Shown: positions 15,954-24,716 of the stretch, piece after piece
Layout: each line of letters opens with the position of its first letter
Numbering within the stretch: position 1 is the stretch's first letter
From: an uncultured Holophaga sp.
Lineage (GTDB): Bacteria; Acidobacteriota; Holophagae; Holophagales; Holophagaceae
DNA length: 64,000 nt
NCBI RefSeq assembly: GCF_963677305.1
Contig: NZ_OY781925.1
Location: 2,814,783-2,878,782, forward strand
Direction: 5' to 3'
The notes under the pieces: generated by a model
What the model was told of the DNA's origin: nothing
The model's database searches: none
The model's input: only the letters and a program-made list of their open reading frames with translations
Translations under genes and position numbers: made by a program

Positions 15954-17013
15954 GGGCGGCCTCCTTCTTCATGATGGCGAAATAGTTGCGGGCCACCTGC
16001 TGGTAGAAGACGGCCCCCTCCTGGAGCTCCTTCGCCGTGATGAACTCATTGGGGCGGTGGCTGCGGTGCGTGTCCCCGGGACCCACCTTCACGGCGGGGA
16101 TGGTGCCCAGGAAGGCCCAGTCCGAGGTGCTGGAGCTGCCCACGAAGGTCTTGCCGCGCCCGGCGGAGAGGGCGGCCTGGGCGATGGGCTCGAAGGCGTC
16201 CGTGGACCTGGGGCGGTAGCGGGTGGACTGGATGCGAACCTCGCTCTCCAGCTCCCCGGCGATGCGGTCCGCCAGGTCCTCGTGGGCGAGGTTGGGCGTG
16301 GTGCGGAGGTCCACCAGGAACTCGCAGACATCGGGCACCAGGCCGTGATCCCCCTGGCCGTGGACCTGGGTGACCTGGGGCTTGGTGGCCCCCAGCAGGG
16401 GATGGGCCTCGAAGACCATGCCCGCCAGCTTGGCGATGTCCTGCCCCGCCTTGTGTATGGCGTTCCTGGCCAGGAAGGCGTGCTCGGCGATGGCACTCTG
16501 CCCCTTGGCGGTGCAGGCCAGCACCAGGCGGCCCCGCTGGGCGATGGCGGGCTGAAGGTTGGTGGGCTCCGCCACCAGAGCGGCATCCAGGGGTCCCAGC
16601 ATGGGCAGGAGCTGGCCGATTCCGGTGTCACTGCCCGTCTCCTCCTCGGCACTGAGGGTGAAGACGACGGTTCCGTCCAGGGGCTGCCCCGCCAAGGCCT
16701 TGGCGGCGGCCAGGATGCAGGATACGGGACCCTTGGCGTCATTGGCGCCCAGGCCCGTCAGGTGGCCCTCATGCCAGACCGGCTGGTAGGGATCCCCCTC
16801 CCAGCCCGCGCAGGGGGGCACGGTGTCAAGGTGGCCCAGCATGAGGAGTCTCGGCCCCCCCTGCCCCGCCTCAAACCAGACATTGTTGTGGAAGCGATGG
16901 ACCTGATAGCCCCAGGACTCGGCCAGACCGGCCACATAGGTGGCGATCCGATCCTCCTGCCCGCTGGGGCTGGGGATGGCCACCAGCTTCTCCAGAATCT
17001 CCTCGGGACTCAT
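15943..17013 (-). CDS. M20 metallopeptidase, probable N-acylcitrulline deacylase (ArgE-type)
   Basis: A 356-residue di-zinc amidohydrolase. Visible are the metal motif MLGHLDTVP, the bridging aspartate in GLGANDAKGPVSC, the catalytic glutamates in SAEEETGSD, and late HRSHRPNEFI with the C-terminal His ligand. ArgE, LysK and DapE share this fold. Its place between argB and argH, together with an acylornithine carbamoyltransferase instead of OTCase, argues that it removes the acyl group from acyl-citrulline. Xanthomonas uses the same logic. Start and stop overlap argB (one base) and argH (11 bases). Confidence 0.88.
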   Translation of the reverse strand: MSPEEILEKLVAIPSPSGQEDRIATYVAGLAESWGYQVHRFHNNVWFEAGQGGPRLLMLGHLDTVPPCAGWEGDPYQPVWHEGHLTGLGANDAKGPVSCILAAAKALAGQPLDGTVVFTLSAEEETGSDTGIGQLLPMLGPLDAALVAEPTNLQPAIAQRGRLVLACTAKGQSAIAEHAFLARNAIHKAGQDIAKLAGMVFEAHPLLGATKPQVTQVHGQGDHGLVPDVCEFLVDLRTTPNLAHEDLADRIAGELESEVRIQSTRYRPRSTDAFEPIAQAALSAGRGKTFVGSSSTSDWAFLGTIPAVKVGPGDTHRSHRPNEFITAKELQEGAVFYQQVARNYFAIMKKEAALGR

Positions 17014-17915
17014 CAGGCCTCCTGGTTGAGGACCAGCAGGGTGCCGCTGCCCTCGTTGGTGAAGACCTCGGCCAGCAGAGCATCCTGGGTGGTGCCGCTC
17101 ACGAGGTGGCAGGCCTTGACACCCGCGTTCAGGGCCTCCAGGGCCGCCTTCAGCTTGGGCCGCATGCCAGACTTGATGGCACCCTTGGCCTCCAGAGCCT
17201 TCAGTTCCTCGGGGGTGGCGGAGGTCACCAGGGTGCTGGGCCTGGAGGCATCCTCCAGGAGCCCAGGAACCGTGAGGAGGAAGAAGAGTTTCTCAGCCTT
17301 GAGGGCGGTGGCCAGGGCAGAGGCCAGGGTGTCGGCGTTGGTGTTGAGGACCTGGCCCTTCTCGTCCATGGTCAGGGGAGCCACCACGGGGACGTAGCCG
17401 CCCTCCAGGAGGTGCTCCACCAGGCTGGTGTTGACCTGGTCCAGGTCGCCCACGAGGCCGAAGTCCACCTTCACGGCCTCGGTCTGGCCGTCGGGGACGA
17501 CATCCACGGGGGGGCGGCGATGGGCCATGAAGAGCCCGCCATCCACGCCGGAGAGCCCGGCGCACTGGACCCCGGCGGCCTGCAGGTCGGCCAGGAGGCC
17601 CACCTGGGTACCGCAGAAGACGGCCTTGGCGGCCTCCAGGGCCTCAGCACTGGTGATGCGCCGCCCGGCGATCTTCTCGGTCTGGATGTTGAGGGCCTTG
17701 CAGTAGTCATCCAGCTGGTTGCCACCGCCATGCACCAGCACCACCTTGATGCCGAAGGAGACCAGCACGGCCACCTGCTCCACCAGGACGGCGCGCACGG
17801 CGGGCTCCACCAGGAGCTCCCCGCCGAGCTTGATCACGAAGATCCGGCCGCGGAAGCTGCGGACATAGCGGGCAGCATTGCGCAGGGCGCCGAAGGGGGT
17901 GAGGTTCTGCATCAT
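17013..17915 (-). CDS. argB: N-acylglutamate kinase
   Basis: Phosphorylates N-acylglutamate. The 300-residue amino-acid kinase has IFVIKLGGELLVEP (phosphate-binding lysine and glycines), VLVHGGGNQLDDYC, the GLSGVDGG turn and NTNADTLASALATAL. Compared with the short E. coli enzyme it has an extra N-terminal segment of about 25 residues (NLTPFGALRNAARYVRSFRG), a feature of arginine-sensitive kinases; feedback control is thus plausible but inferred. There is no C-terminal GNAT domain, so it is not the bifunctional kinase-synthase. The ATG at 17915 has GGAGG upstream. Confidence 0.92.
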   Translation of the reverse strand: MMQNLTPFGALRNAARYVRSFRGRIFVIKLGGELLVEPAVRAVLVEQVAVLVSFGIKVVLVHGGGNQLDDYCKALNIQTEKIAGRRITSAEALEAAKAVFCGTQVGLLADLQAAGVQCAGLSGVDGGLFMAHRRPPVDVVPDGQTEAVKVDFGLVGDLDQVNTSLVEHLLEGGYVPVVAPLTMDEKGQVLNTNADTLASALATALKAEKLFFLLTVPGLLEDASRPSTLVTSATPEELKALEAKGAIKSGMRPKLKAALEALNAGVKACHLVSGTTQDALLAEVFTNEGSGTLLVLNQEA

Positions 17916-17970
17916 CGTCGGGCCTCCAGGGGAAATCCATCCCAGGATGAGGAGGAGTGGAAGGAAGGCC

Positions 17971-17986
17971 CCGCAGACAGCTGCGG
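17971..17986 (-). repeat. Small hairpin in the argF'-argB gap
   Basis: CCGCAG-ACAG-CTGCGG forms a six-base-pair stem in the 96-base gap, the largest within this operon. No T tract follows, so termination is unlikely. Confidence 0.4.
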
Positions 17987-18011
17987 AGCCCGGAAGATCA
18001 GGAAAAAGGGA

Positions 18012-18998
18012 TCAGCCGTTGAAGATCCAGTCAAGGACGGCCCGCTGCACATGGAAGCGGTTTTCGGCCTCATCCACCACTTTGCAGCTGGGGTGGTCCA
18101 GGACCTCGTCGGCCACTTCCACATTGCGCCGCACGGGGAGGCAGTGGGTGAAGATGGCGTCCTTGTGGGCCTTCTCCATGTGGCGGCGGCTGGTCATCCA
18201 CTCGGGGTTGACCACGGTCTCGGGGCCGAGGCCGGAGGCGGTATTGGGACCCCAGGCCTTGGCGTAGACAGCGCGACTGTCCGCCAGGGCCTCGTCCAAG
18301 TCATGCGTGATGCTGACACTGCCCCCTGTGGCACGGGCATAGGCCTCGGCCTCGGCCAGGACGGAGGGGTGCAGTTCGAAGCCCTTGGGGTGGGCCACCC
18401 GCACCTCGCAGCCGGCGGCGGCGGCCGTGAGCAGGAAGGAATTGGGCACCGCCTTGGGCAGGGGCTTGATGTGGGAGGCCCAGGTCAGGGTCACGGGGAG
18501 CCCCCTGGTGGGGCCGAAGTTCTCCCGGACCGTCATGATGTCCGCCAGCCCCTGGCAGGGGTGCTCGCGGGCGCTCTCCATGCTGATGACGGGCACCGTG
18601 GACAGCTCCCGGAAGGCCGTCAGCACGGGATCGTAGTTGTCCAGCTCGTCATCGACGTTCCCGGCGAAGGTGCGCACCGAGAGGGCATCCACAAAGCGGG
18701 CCAGAACCGGCACCGCCTCCTTGACGTGCTCAGAGCGGTCGGCGTTCATGATGGCGCCGGGGCGATCCTCCAGCTTCCAGACTCCGTTGCCCACCTCCAG
18801 GACGATGGCGCTGCCCCCCCCCCGGTTCATCACGGCCTCGAAGGAGGTGCGGGTGCGCAGGGAGGGATTGAAGAAGACCATGCCGAGAATCTTGTCGACC
18901 AGGTGCTTGGGGTACTGCCCCTTCCAGGCCAGGGCCTTGGCGAGGACCCTCTCCAGCCCCTCGGGGCCGAGATCCTTGAGACCAGTGAAGTGCTTCAT
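18012..18998 (-). CDS. argF': N-acylornithine carbamoyltransferase (AOTCase/SOTCase class)
   Basis: Transfers carbamoyl from carbamoyl phosphate to N-acylornithine. The 328-residue protein has the phosphate loop FFNPSLRTRTSFE, HPCQGLAD, TWASHIKPLPKAVPNSF (TW/HxxPLP typical of the acylated class, in place of the OTCase D-x-x-SMG) and HCLPVRRNV. From memory of the family, Xanthomonas AOTCase has Glu92 and Bacteroides SOTCase Pro90 at the acyl-contacting loop. The aligned residue here is Ser89 (ADRSEHV), so acyl specificity is undecided. It lies between argD and argB with 13 bases to argD. Confidence 0.9.
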   Translation of the reverse strand: MKHFTGLKDLGPEGLERVLAKALAWKGQYPKHLVDKILGMVFFNPSLRTRTSFEAVMNRGGGSAIVLEVGNGVWKLEDRPGAIMNADRSEHVKEAVPVLARFVDALSVRTFAGNVDDELDNYDPVLTAFRELSTVPVISMESAREHPCQGLADIMTVRENFGPTRGLPVTLTWASHIKPLPKAVPNSFLLTAAAAGCEVRVAHPKGFELHPSVLAEAEAYARATGGSVSITHDLDEALADSRAVYAKAWGPNTASGLGPETVVNPEWMTSRRHMEKAHKDAIFTHCLPVRRNVEVADEVLDHPSCKVVDEAENRFHVQRAVLDWIFNG

Positions 18999-19011
18999 GA
19001 CCTCTCCGTTC

Positions 19012-20157
19012 CTAGAAGTTCTTGATCGCCTGGAGCAGAGCCTCGATGGCAGCGTCGCTCAGATTGAGAGGGGGCAGAAGCCGCAGGACCTCGGGATCGC
19101 TGCTGGCACCCACCAGGATCTTGTGGGCCATCAGGTGCTTTTTCAGCTCGGCGGCCCGGCCGGGGACCCGCAGGCCCAACAGGAGCCCCTCCCCCTCCAC
19201 CTTGGTGACGACGCTGCCCACCAACTCACGACGCAGGCGCCCGGCGATGGCGCTGGCACGATCCATGAGGCCCTCCTCCCGGATGACCTCCAGGGTGGCC
19301 ACCAGGGCAGCACTGGCCAAGGGGCCGCCGCCGAAGGTGCTGCCCAGGTCACCCCCCTTGATGAGGGAGGCCACCTTGGGACTGAAGACCACGGCCCCCA
19401 TGGGCACCCCGCTGGCGATGCCCTTGGCACTGGTGATCATATCGGGGGTGACGCCGTAGTAGTTGGCAGCGTAAGGCTTGCCCATCCGCCCCACGCCGGT
19501 CTGGACCTCATCGAAGATCAGGTAGCAGCCGCTCTCGTCACACTTCTTCCGGAGGGCCTTGAAGAAGCTGGCCGGGGCGGTGCTGATGCCGGCCATGCTC
19601 TGGATGGGCTCCAGGATGATGGCGGCGCACTGGCTCAGGTCCGCCTTGGCCAGGGCCTCCTCGTCACCGAAGGGCAGCTGGGTGTCGGGCACCAGGAAGC
19701 TCTCCAGACCGGGGGTCAGCTTGACGTCGTCGGTCACCGAGATGGCCAGAATGCTGCGGCCGTGCCAGCCGCCCTTGAAGGAGGCGTAGGCCCTGCGACC
19801 GGTCTGCTTGGCGGCCATCTTGAGAGCATTCTCGTTGGCCTCAGCGCCGGAGTTGCAGAAGAAGACCGTGGCCATGGGGCTCTCGAGACCGTCATTGATG
19901 AAGTCGATGAGGGCGCGGGCCGCCTGGTCCCGCACCGGGATCTGAGCCGCCGTGGAATAGAAGAGGATCTGAGAGGCCTGATCGGCGATAGCCTTCACCA
20001 CCTTGGGGTGGGAGTGGCCGGTGGAGCAGACGCAGTGGCCGCCGTAGAAGTCCCAGTACGCGTTCCCCTCCGCGTCGAAGATGCGGTCCCCCTCGCCGCG
20101 GACCACGGGGAAGGGGTAGGGGGCATAGGTGGGCTGAAGGGCAGGAGAAGCGGACAT
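19012..20157 (-). CDS. argD: Acylornithine aminotransferase (class III PLP enzyme)
   Basis: Converts N-acylglutamate semialdehyde to N-acylornithine. The 381-residue protein has FCNSGAEANENALKMA (PLP phosphate contact), GGWHGRS, the aspartate in LIFDEVQTGVGR, the PLP lysine in TSAKGIASGVPMGAV and GSTFGGGPLAS. Its C-terminal part is normal. I chose the ATG at 20157, with an ATG at 20166 possible. First gene of the operon, divergent from argR across about 150 AT-rich bases that carry ARG-box-like sequences. Confidence 0.92.
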   Translation of the reverse strand: MSASPALQPTYAPYPFPVVRGEGDRIFDAEGNAYWDFYGGHCVCSTGHSHPKVVKAIADQASQILFYSTAAQIPVRDQAARALIDFINDGLESPMATVFFCNSGAEANENALKMAAKQTGRRAYASFKGGWHGRSILAISVTDDVKLTPGLESFLVPDTQLPFGDEEALAKADLSQCAAIILEPIQSMAGISTAPASFFKALRKKCDESGCYLIFDEVQTGVGRMGKPYAANYYGVTPDMITSAKGIASGVPMGAVVFSPKVASLIKGGDLGSTFGGGPLASAALVATLEVIREEGLMDRASAIAGRLRRELVGSVVTKVEGEGLLLGLRVPGRAAELKKHLMAHKILVGASSDPEVLRLLPPLNLSDAAIEALLQAIKNF

Positions 20158-20277
20158 GGCATGCATCCATATGCGGGACCGGAACCCATTCCGGCAACCC
20201 TCCAACTTTCCCACGCTCCTTGGATTCAATTCAACAATTTAAATCAGATTTCACACCTCGTTCACAGAGAAACATCT

Positions 20278-20315
20278 TGCATAAAAATGCGCATAATCAT
20301 AAATTTAATGCATGA
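20278..20315. promoter_or_regulatory. Two ARG-box-like operators between argD and argR
   Basis: TGCATAAAAATGCGCA (20278-20293) and TCATAAATTTAATGCATGA (20297-20315) resemble the ArgR consensus (TGAATAAAAATTCA-like, about 18 bases). They sit side by side, with little gap, as ArgR hexamers require, and overlap the argR start codon. The AT-rich patch stands out in this GC-rich window. Binding would repress both the arginine operon and argR itself. Confidence 0.6.
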
Positions 20316-20710
20316 ATATGGACAGCACCATCCTCCGCCTCCTCAAGCTGCACCCCATCAGCGAACAGGGTCAGCTGCAGAAACTCCTCGAAACAGAGGG
20401 CATCCACGTCACCCAGAGCACCCTCTCCAGGACCTTCCGACGCCTGTCCATCGCCAAGGTGGGAGGCCAGTATCGGCATCTGGCCTCCCTCCCCACCCAT
20501 GCCTCCTCCGCCACCATCACCCCTGCCCCTCCCAATCTCCTGGTAGTCAAGGTCTCCCCGGGCCAGGCCCCGGGACTGGCCCTGCGGATCGATCAGAGCG
20601 GCCTCCCCGGCCTGGCGGGCACCCTGGCCGGGGATGACACCATCCTCGTGGTCGTCACCCCTCCGGAAATGCTGCAGACGACCAGGGAAGGACTGGAGGG
20701 CCTCCTCTGA
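20312..20710 (+). CDS. argR: Arginine repressor ArgR
   Basis: Arginine-responsive DNA-binding hexamer. The 132-residue protein has an N-terminal winged helix (ILRLLKLHPISEQGQLQKLL, then VTQSTLSRTFRRLSIAKVGG with the ArgR recognition-helix STLSR motif). The C-terminal oligomerisation and arginine-binding domain includes GLAGTLAGDDTILVVV, the family's GTIAGDDT-type motif. At 132 residues it is a little shorter than the usual 150. Divergent from the arginine operon and overlapping its own candidate operator, so autoregulated in all likelihood. Confidence 0.92.
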   Translation: MNMDSTILRLLKLHPISEQGQLQKLLETEGIHVTQSTLSRTFRRLSIAKVGGQYRHLASLPTHASSATITPAPPNLLVVKVSPGQAPGLALRIDQSGLPGLAGTLAGDDTILVVVTPPEMLQTTREGLEGLL

Positions 20711-20807
20711 CGCCGAAAGGCTCGGAATATATGGACATTCCAGGCCTGCAGGGCCACGATGAAATCCGTAGCCCGGAGCTGTCAGGGCCTACAGGAGGGG
20801 GGGTGGA

Positions 20808-22481
20808 GTGCCCTTGAACGTCCTTCTCGTCTATCCAAAGGTTCCGCCCACGTACTGGAGCATGAAGTACGCCCTGCCCTTCGCAGGAAAGAAGTCGGCC
20901 TATCCGCCACTGGGGCTCCTGACCATCGCAGCCATGCTCCCGGAGAACTGGAAGCTCCGCCTGATCGATCTCAATGTCGAAGATCTGGAGGAGGACATGG
21001 TCCGCAATGCGGACCTCGTAATGACCTCTTCCATGATCGTCCAGGGGGATTCCCTCGGCGAGGTCATCGCCCTCTGCAACCGCTGCGGGGTTCCGGTGGT
21101 GGCCGGCGGCCCCCACCCCACCACCTTCTGGGAGGAGATCCCGGGCGTGGCCCACTTCGTCCTGAACGAAGCGGAGAGCACCCTTCCCGCCTTTCTGGAG
21201 GACTTCCGGAAGGGCGAGGCCAAGCCCGTCTACCAGAGCGACGAGAAGGCGGACCTGACCACCACGCCCGCCCCCCGCTGGGACCTGGTGAACCCGGACC
21301 ACTACGCCTCCATGCTGCTGCAGTTCTCCCGGGGCTGCCCCCACGCCTGCGACTTCTGCAACATCACCTCCCTCTTCGGCCACCGTCCCCGCTGCAAGTC
21401 CCCCCAGCAGTTCATCGCCGAGTGCGAGGGACTCTACCTCCGGGGCTGGCGCGGCAACCTCTTCGTGGTGGATGACAACTTCATCGGCAACAAGGCGGCC
21501 GTGAAGGCCCTGCTCAAGGAGCTGGCCACATGGCAGCAGGAGCGGGAGTATCCCTTCTCGCTCTTCACCGAGGCCAGCCTCCTCCTGGCGGAGGACCAGG
21601 AGCTGGCCGAGCTGATGGTCGCGGCCGGCTTCAACATGGTCTTCCTGGGCATCGAGACCCCGGATGCCGAGACCCTGGCCGCCGTGGGCAAGAAGCAGAA
21701 CCTCCGCACCGACCTACGGGCGGCGGTCCACCGGCTCCAGTCCTGGGGTCTCGAGGTCACCGCCGGCTTCATCGTGGGCTTCGACCACGACCAGGAGGAC
21801 ATCTTCGACCGGCAGCTGCGCTTCATCCGCGAGGCCGCCATTCCCACCGCCATGGTGGGCCTCCTGACCGCCGTGCCCGGCACCAGGCTCCATGACCGGC
21901 TCTCCAGCGAGGGGCGGATGCGGGGCCGCACCAGCGGGGACAACACCCACGACCTGACCCTGAACTTCGAGCCCCGCATGGCCCCGGAGACCCTGCTCAC
22001 GGGGTACAAACGGGTCATCAGCGAGCTCTACAGCCCCCGGCAGTATTTCTATCGCTGCCTGAGGCTGCTGGGACGCCTCAAGCCCCACCGGGCCCTCAGC
22101 CGCCCCATCGGCCTCCAGGAGCTCAAGGCCCTGGTCCGCTCCCTCCTGGTCCAGGGCTTCTCCCGCTACTCCCTGGCCTACTGGTCCTTCGTCATCCGGG
22201 GCCTCCTCCGGAGACCGAGCATGTCCGCCGAGGTCTTCACCATGGCGGTGAAGGGCCACCACTACTTCAAGATCACCCGGGCCATGCTGGAGCTGGACCG
22301 CTTCAAACAGAGCCTGGCCAGGGCGAAGGCGACCCTCGCCATCCGGACGGACCGGGCTTACCGAGAGCAGGCCCTCGAGAGCCTCCGCCGCCACTGCCAG
22401 AAGATCGACAAGGACTTCCGCGCCTGGGCAGAGCGCGCAGTGGCCGAACTCCAGCTGGAACTCGCCACCACCGGAGCATAA
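20808..22481 (+). CDS. B12-binding-type radical SAM protein (DUF4070-like)
   Basis: A 557-residue class B radical SAM protein. Residues ~1-140 form a cobalamin-binding-like Rossmann domain (VLLVYPKVPPTYW; GGPHPTTFWEEIPG) without a DxHxxG motif. The radical SAM core begins near residue 170 with the [4Fe-4S] motif SRGCPHACDFCNI (CxxxCxxC) and has LGIETPDAETLAAVGK and AGFIVGFDHDQEDIF. A long C-terminal helical part (~380-557) matches the DUF4070 layout seen in hopanoid methylases and relatives. Substrate unknown. The GTG at 20808 follows AGGAGG-rich sequence. ybaK starts five bases after the stop, so the two are cotranscribed. Confidence 0.85.
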   Translation: MPLNVLLVYPKVPPTYWSMKYALPFAGKKSAYPPLGLLTIAAMLPENWKLRLIDLNVEDLEEDMVRNADLVMTSSMIVQGDSLGEVIALCNRCGVPVVAGGPHPTTFWEEIPGVAHFVLNEAESTLPAFLEDFRKGEAKPVYQSDEKADLTTTPAPRWDLVNPDHYASMLLQFSRGCPHACDFCNITSLFGHRPRCKSPQQFIAECEGLYLRGWRGNLFVVDDNFIGNKAAVKALLKELATWQQEREYPFSLFTEASLLLAEDQELAELMVAAGFNMVFLGIETPDAETLAAVGKKQNLRTDLRAAVHRLQSWGLEVTAGFIVGFDHDQEDIFDRQLRFIREAAIPTAMVGLLTAVPGTRLHDRLSSEGRMRGRTSGDNTHDLTLNFEPRMAPETLLTGYKRVISELYSPRQYFYRCLRLLGRLKPHRALSRPIGLQELKALVRSLLVQGFSRYSLAYWSFVIRGLLRRPSMSAEVFTMAVKGHHYFKITRAMLELDRFKQSLARAKATLAIRTDRAYREQALESLRRHCQKIDKDFRAWAERAVAELQLELATTGA

Positions 22482-22485
22482 ACCC

Positions 22486-22980
22486 TTGAGCAAGATCCCC
22501 TCCACCCCGGCCACCCGCCTCCTGAAACAGCGCCGCATTCCCTGCACTGAACACCTCTACCGCTACGAAGAGCACGGCGGCACGGCCACAGCAGCCCTGG
22601 CACTGGGCGTAGACGAACATCTGACGGTCAAGACCCTGGTCTTCGAGGATAACCGGCAGCAGCCGCTGATTGTCCTGATGCACGGAGACCGAGAGGTCTC
22701 CGCCAAGGCCCTGGCCCGCCAGATCGGCGCCCGCTCCGTTCAGATCTGCAGGCCGGAGGTAGCCCAGAGGCACAGCGGCTACCTGGTGGGGGGCACCAGC
22801 CCCTTCGGCACCCGGAAGACCATGCCGGTCTTTGTGGAGAAGAGCATCCTGTCCCTTGACCGGATCTACATCAATGGCGGCTCAAGGGGATTCCTGGTGG
22901 AGCTCGGACCTCAGGTGCTGATGGAGCTCCTTGGGGCCCGGACCGTGGAGGTAGCCCTCGGAGAGGGGCAGGAAAGCTAG
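22486..22980 (+). CDS. ybaK: YbaK/EbsC-family Cys-tRNA(Pro)/aminoacyl-tRNA deacylase
   Basis: Editing protein that hydrolyses mischarged tRNA (Cys-tRNA-Pro in Haemophilus). The 164-residue product has the family's VKTLVFEDN lysine segment, VSAKALARQIGARSV, GYLVGGTSPFGTRKTMPVFVE and INGGSRGFLVEL. A TTG at 22486 starts the reading four bases after the upstream gene; ACCCTTGAGC lacks an obvious Shine-Dalgarno, so coupling is likely. Its TAG stop and the histidine-kinase TAG stop share one CTAG on opposite strands. Confidence 0.9.
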   Translation: MSKIPSTPATRLLKQRRIPCTEHLYRYEEHGGTATAALALGVDEHLTVKTLVFEDNRQQPLIVLMHGDREVSAKALARQIGARSVQICRPEVAQRHSGYLVGGTSPFGTRKTMPVFVEKSILSLDRIYINGGSRGFLVELGPQVLMELLGARTVEVALGEGQES

Positions 22981-24716
22981 GAGGCTCCGCTTCCTCCCTC
23001 CTGCAGCGGCAGGCGCACACGGAAAGTCGAGCCCAGCCCGGGAGAGCTCTCCACCTGGACCTCACCCCCACACTGCTCCACGATGACCTTGATCGAAGCC
23101 AGGCCGAGCCCCGTGCCCTGCTCTGGCCCCTTGGTGGAGAAGAGGGGCTCGAAGAGGTGGGCCATGACCTCCTCTGTCATGCCGCAGCCTGTGTCTTCCA
23201 CGGCCAGAGCCACAATCCCCGCGTGCTCCCCATCCTGACCCAGGCGGACACGGATCCTTCCCCTGCCCAGGATGGCATCCCTGGCATTGGAGACCAGGTT
23301 CACCAGGACTTGCAGGATCTGGGCTCGGGCAGCCAGCACTCTCCAGTCGCCGGGCTGGATGTCCAGCTCCAGCACCACACCCGCCGGGAGGAGTCCGTTC
23401 AGGATGACCCGTTCCTCCTCCAAGAGACGGCCAAGCTCCAGCAGGGTCACCTCCTCACCTTCGCGATGGATGAAGCCCCGGAGCCGCCGCCCCAGCGCCG
23501 CGCTGTGAGCCGCGGAGGCCTTCAGTCGGGAGAGGATCTCCTCTCTGGGCTCCCCCATGCTGAGCAGATCTACCCCAGCAGCGATCACCGTCAGGGAGTT
23601 GGCCATGTCATGCACCAGACCGGCCCCGACCAGGCCAAGGGTATTCATCCGCTCAGTCCTCAACAGCAGACCCTGGGCCTCTTCCAGGGCCCGGGTGCGC
23701 TCCAACACTCGCTCCCCGAGGTGATCCTGGGAGGCCTGGAGTTCCCTCATGAGCACCAGCTGACGCCCAACCATGAGCGTCGTCACCAGAAGGAAACAGG
23801 CGGTCGGGAGGACCAGCCCCCGTGCTGTCCTTGTCAGGGTGGTCAGAAGCCACACGGCGGAAACCAGATAAGGCACCCCCATGATGTATCCCATCAGACA
23901 TGAGGAACGCCGCCCCGACTGCTGCTCTTCATTGAATGAAGCTGGATGCAGGGCGGCAGCCGCAAAGAAGAGGGGATAAAGCGGAAGGATGGCCACCCCG
24001 GATGGAATGGAGCGCCCTGGATGACCCACAGCTGGTGCAATGGAGAACAGAAAAAGCACCAGTCCGACGAAGACGGAAAGAAAGATCCAGCCCAGAGGCC
24101 CCCGGATCCTGGAAAGGTCATCCGCCAGCCGATAGGCGACCACGCCTCCCACCAGGGCGGCCCGGACACAGAGACCCGCGACCCCGGCCTGTTCCGGCCC
24201 CGCCAGAGGCCCCCCTCCCCGCCAGATCCCGAGAATCCAGAACAGCAGAGCGAGCGAGCCACCAAAGAGCATTGCGCCCAACAGATTGCCGACTGGACTC
24301 TCCGGAGCACGGGAGGGCATCCGCAGTTTCAGGAGGGCCCATGGATGCAGGAAGGTCGGCACCAGGACGCAGACCCCTGTGAATGCCTGGAAGCCCCCCC
24401 AGCTTCTCACCCCGGACCCCAGGAGGATCATCGACAGATTGGCGACGACGGCAAACAGAAAGCCCAGGCCGATGACCCGCCAGGGCTTCGCCTCTTCAGG
24501 CAGTCTCCGGGCACGATGGAAGGATGCCCCGACGGCCAGGAGGTTCGCCAGACCAAGGACGAGGAGCCCGATCCGCCGCCCCGTCCAGGGATCCACCTGG
24601 GGTAGGATCCAGCCGAGGATAGCCAGGACGAGGACGACTCCTCCCGCGGCCATCCCCCATGAGCGCAATGGTGCCCTCTCCCCAACGCCGATAGGTCCTC
24701 CCCGGAACCAGTCCAT
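22977..24716 (-). CDS. Membrane sensor histidine kinase
   Basis: A 579-residue kinase. Residues ~15-345 contain about ten hydrophobic segments and no periplasmic domain of size, resembling an integral 7TM-like sensor. A short coiled coil (RQLVLMRELQASQDHLGERV...) leads to the dimerisation helix, whose phospho-acceptor reads VHDMANSLTVI rather than the usual HExxN. The ATPase domain has NLVSNARDAI (N box), EDTGCGMTEE (G1), and GTGLGLASIKVIVEQ (G2). I used the ATG at 24716; the sequence upstream is not hydrophobic. No response regulator is adjacent. Signal unknown. Confidence 0.88.
   Translation of the reverse strand: MDWFRGGPIGVGERAPLRSWGMAAGGVVLVLAILGWILPQVDPWTGRRIGLLVLGLANLLAVGASFHRARRLPEEAKPWRVIGLGFLFAVVANLSMILLGSGVRSWGGFQAFTGVCVLVPTFLHPWALLKLRMPSRAPESPVGNLLGAMLFGGSLALLFWILGIWRGGGPLAGPEQAGVAGLCVRAALVGGVVAYRLADDLSRIRGPLGWIFLSVFVGLVLFLFSIAPAVGHPGRSIPSGVAILPLYPLFFAAAALHPASFNEEQQSGRRSSCLMGYIMGVPYLVSAVWLLTTLTRTARGLVLPTACFLLVTTLMVGRQLVLMRELQASQDHLGERVLERTRALEEAQGLLLRTERMNTLGLVGAGLVHDMANSLTVIAAGVDLLSMGEPREEILSRLKASAAHSAALGRRLRGFIHREGEEVTLLELGRLLEEERVILNGLLPAGVVLELDIQPGDWRVLAARAQILQVLVNLVSNARDAILGRGRIRVRLGQDGEHAGIVALAVEDTGCGMTEEVMAHLFEPLFSTKGPEQGTGLGLASIKVIVEQCGGEVQVESSPGLGSTFRVRLPLQEGGSGAS

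Noticed and set aside
17106..20637. Very long open frames on the plus strand opposite argB, argF' and argD
   Set aside because: They are antisense to genes with intact motifs, have low-complexity Gly/His/Gln/Arg-rich translations, and no ribosome binding sites. Such frames are expected opposite GC-rich codons.
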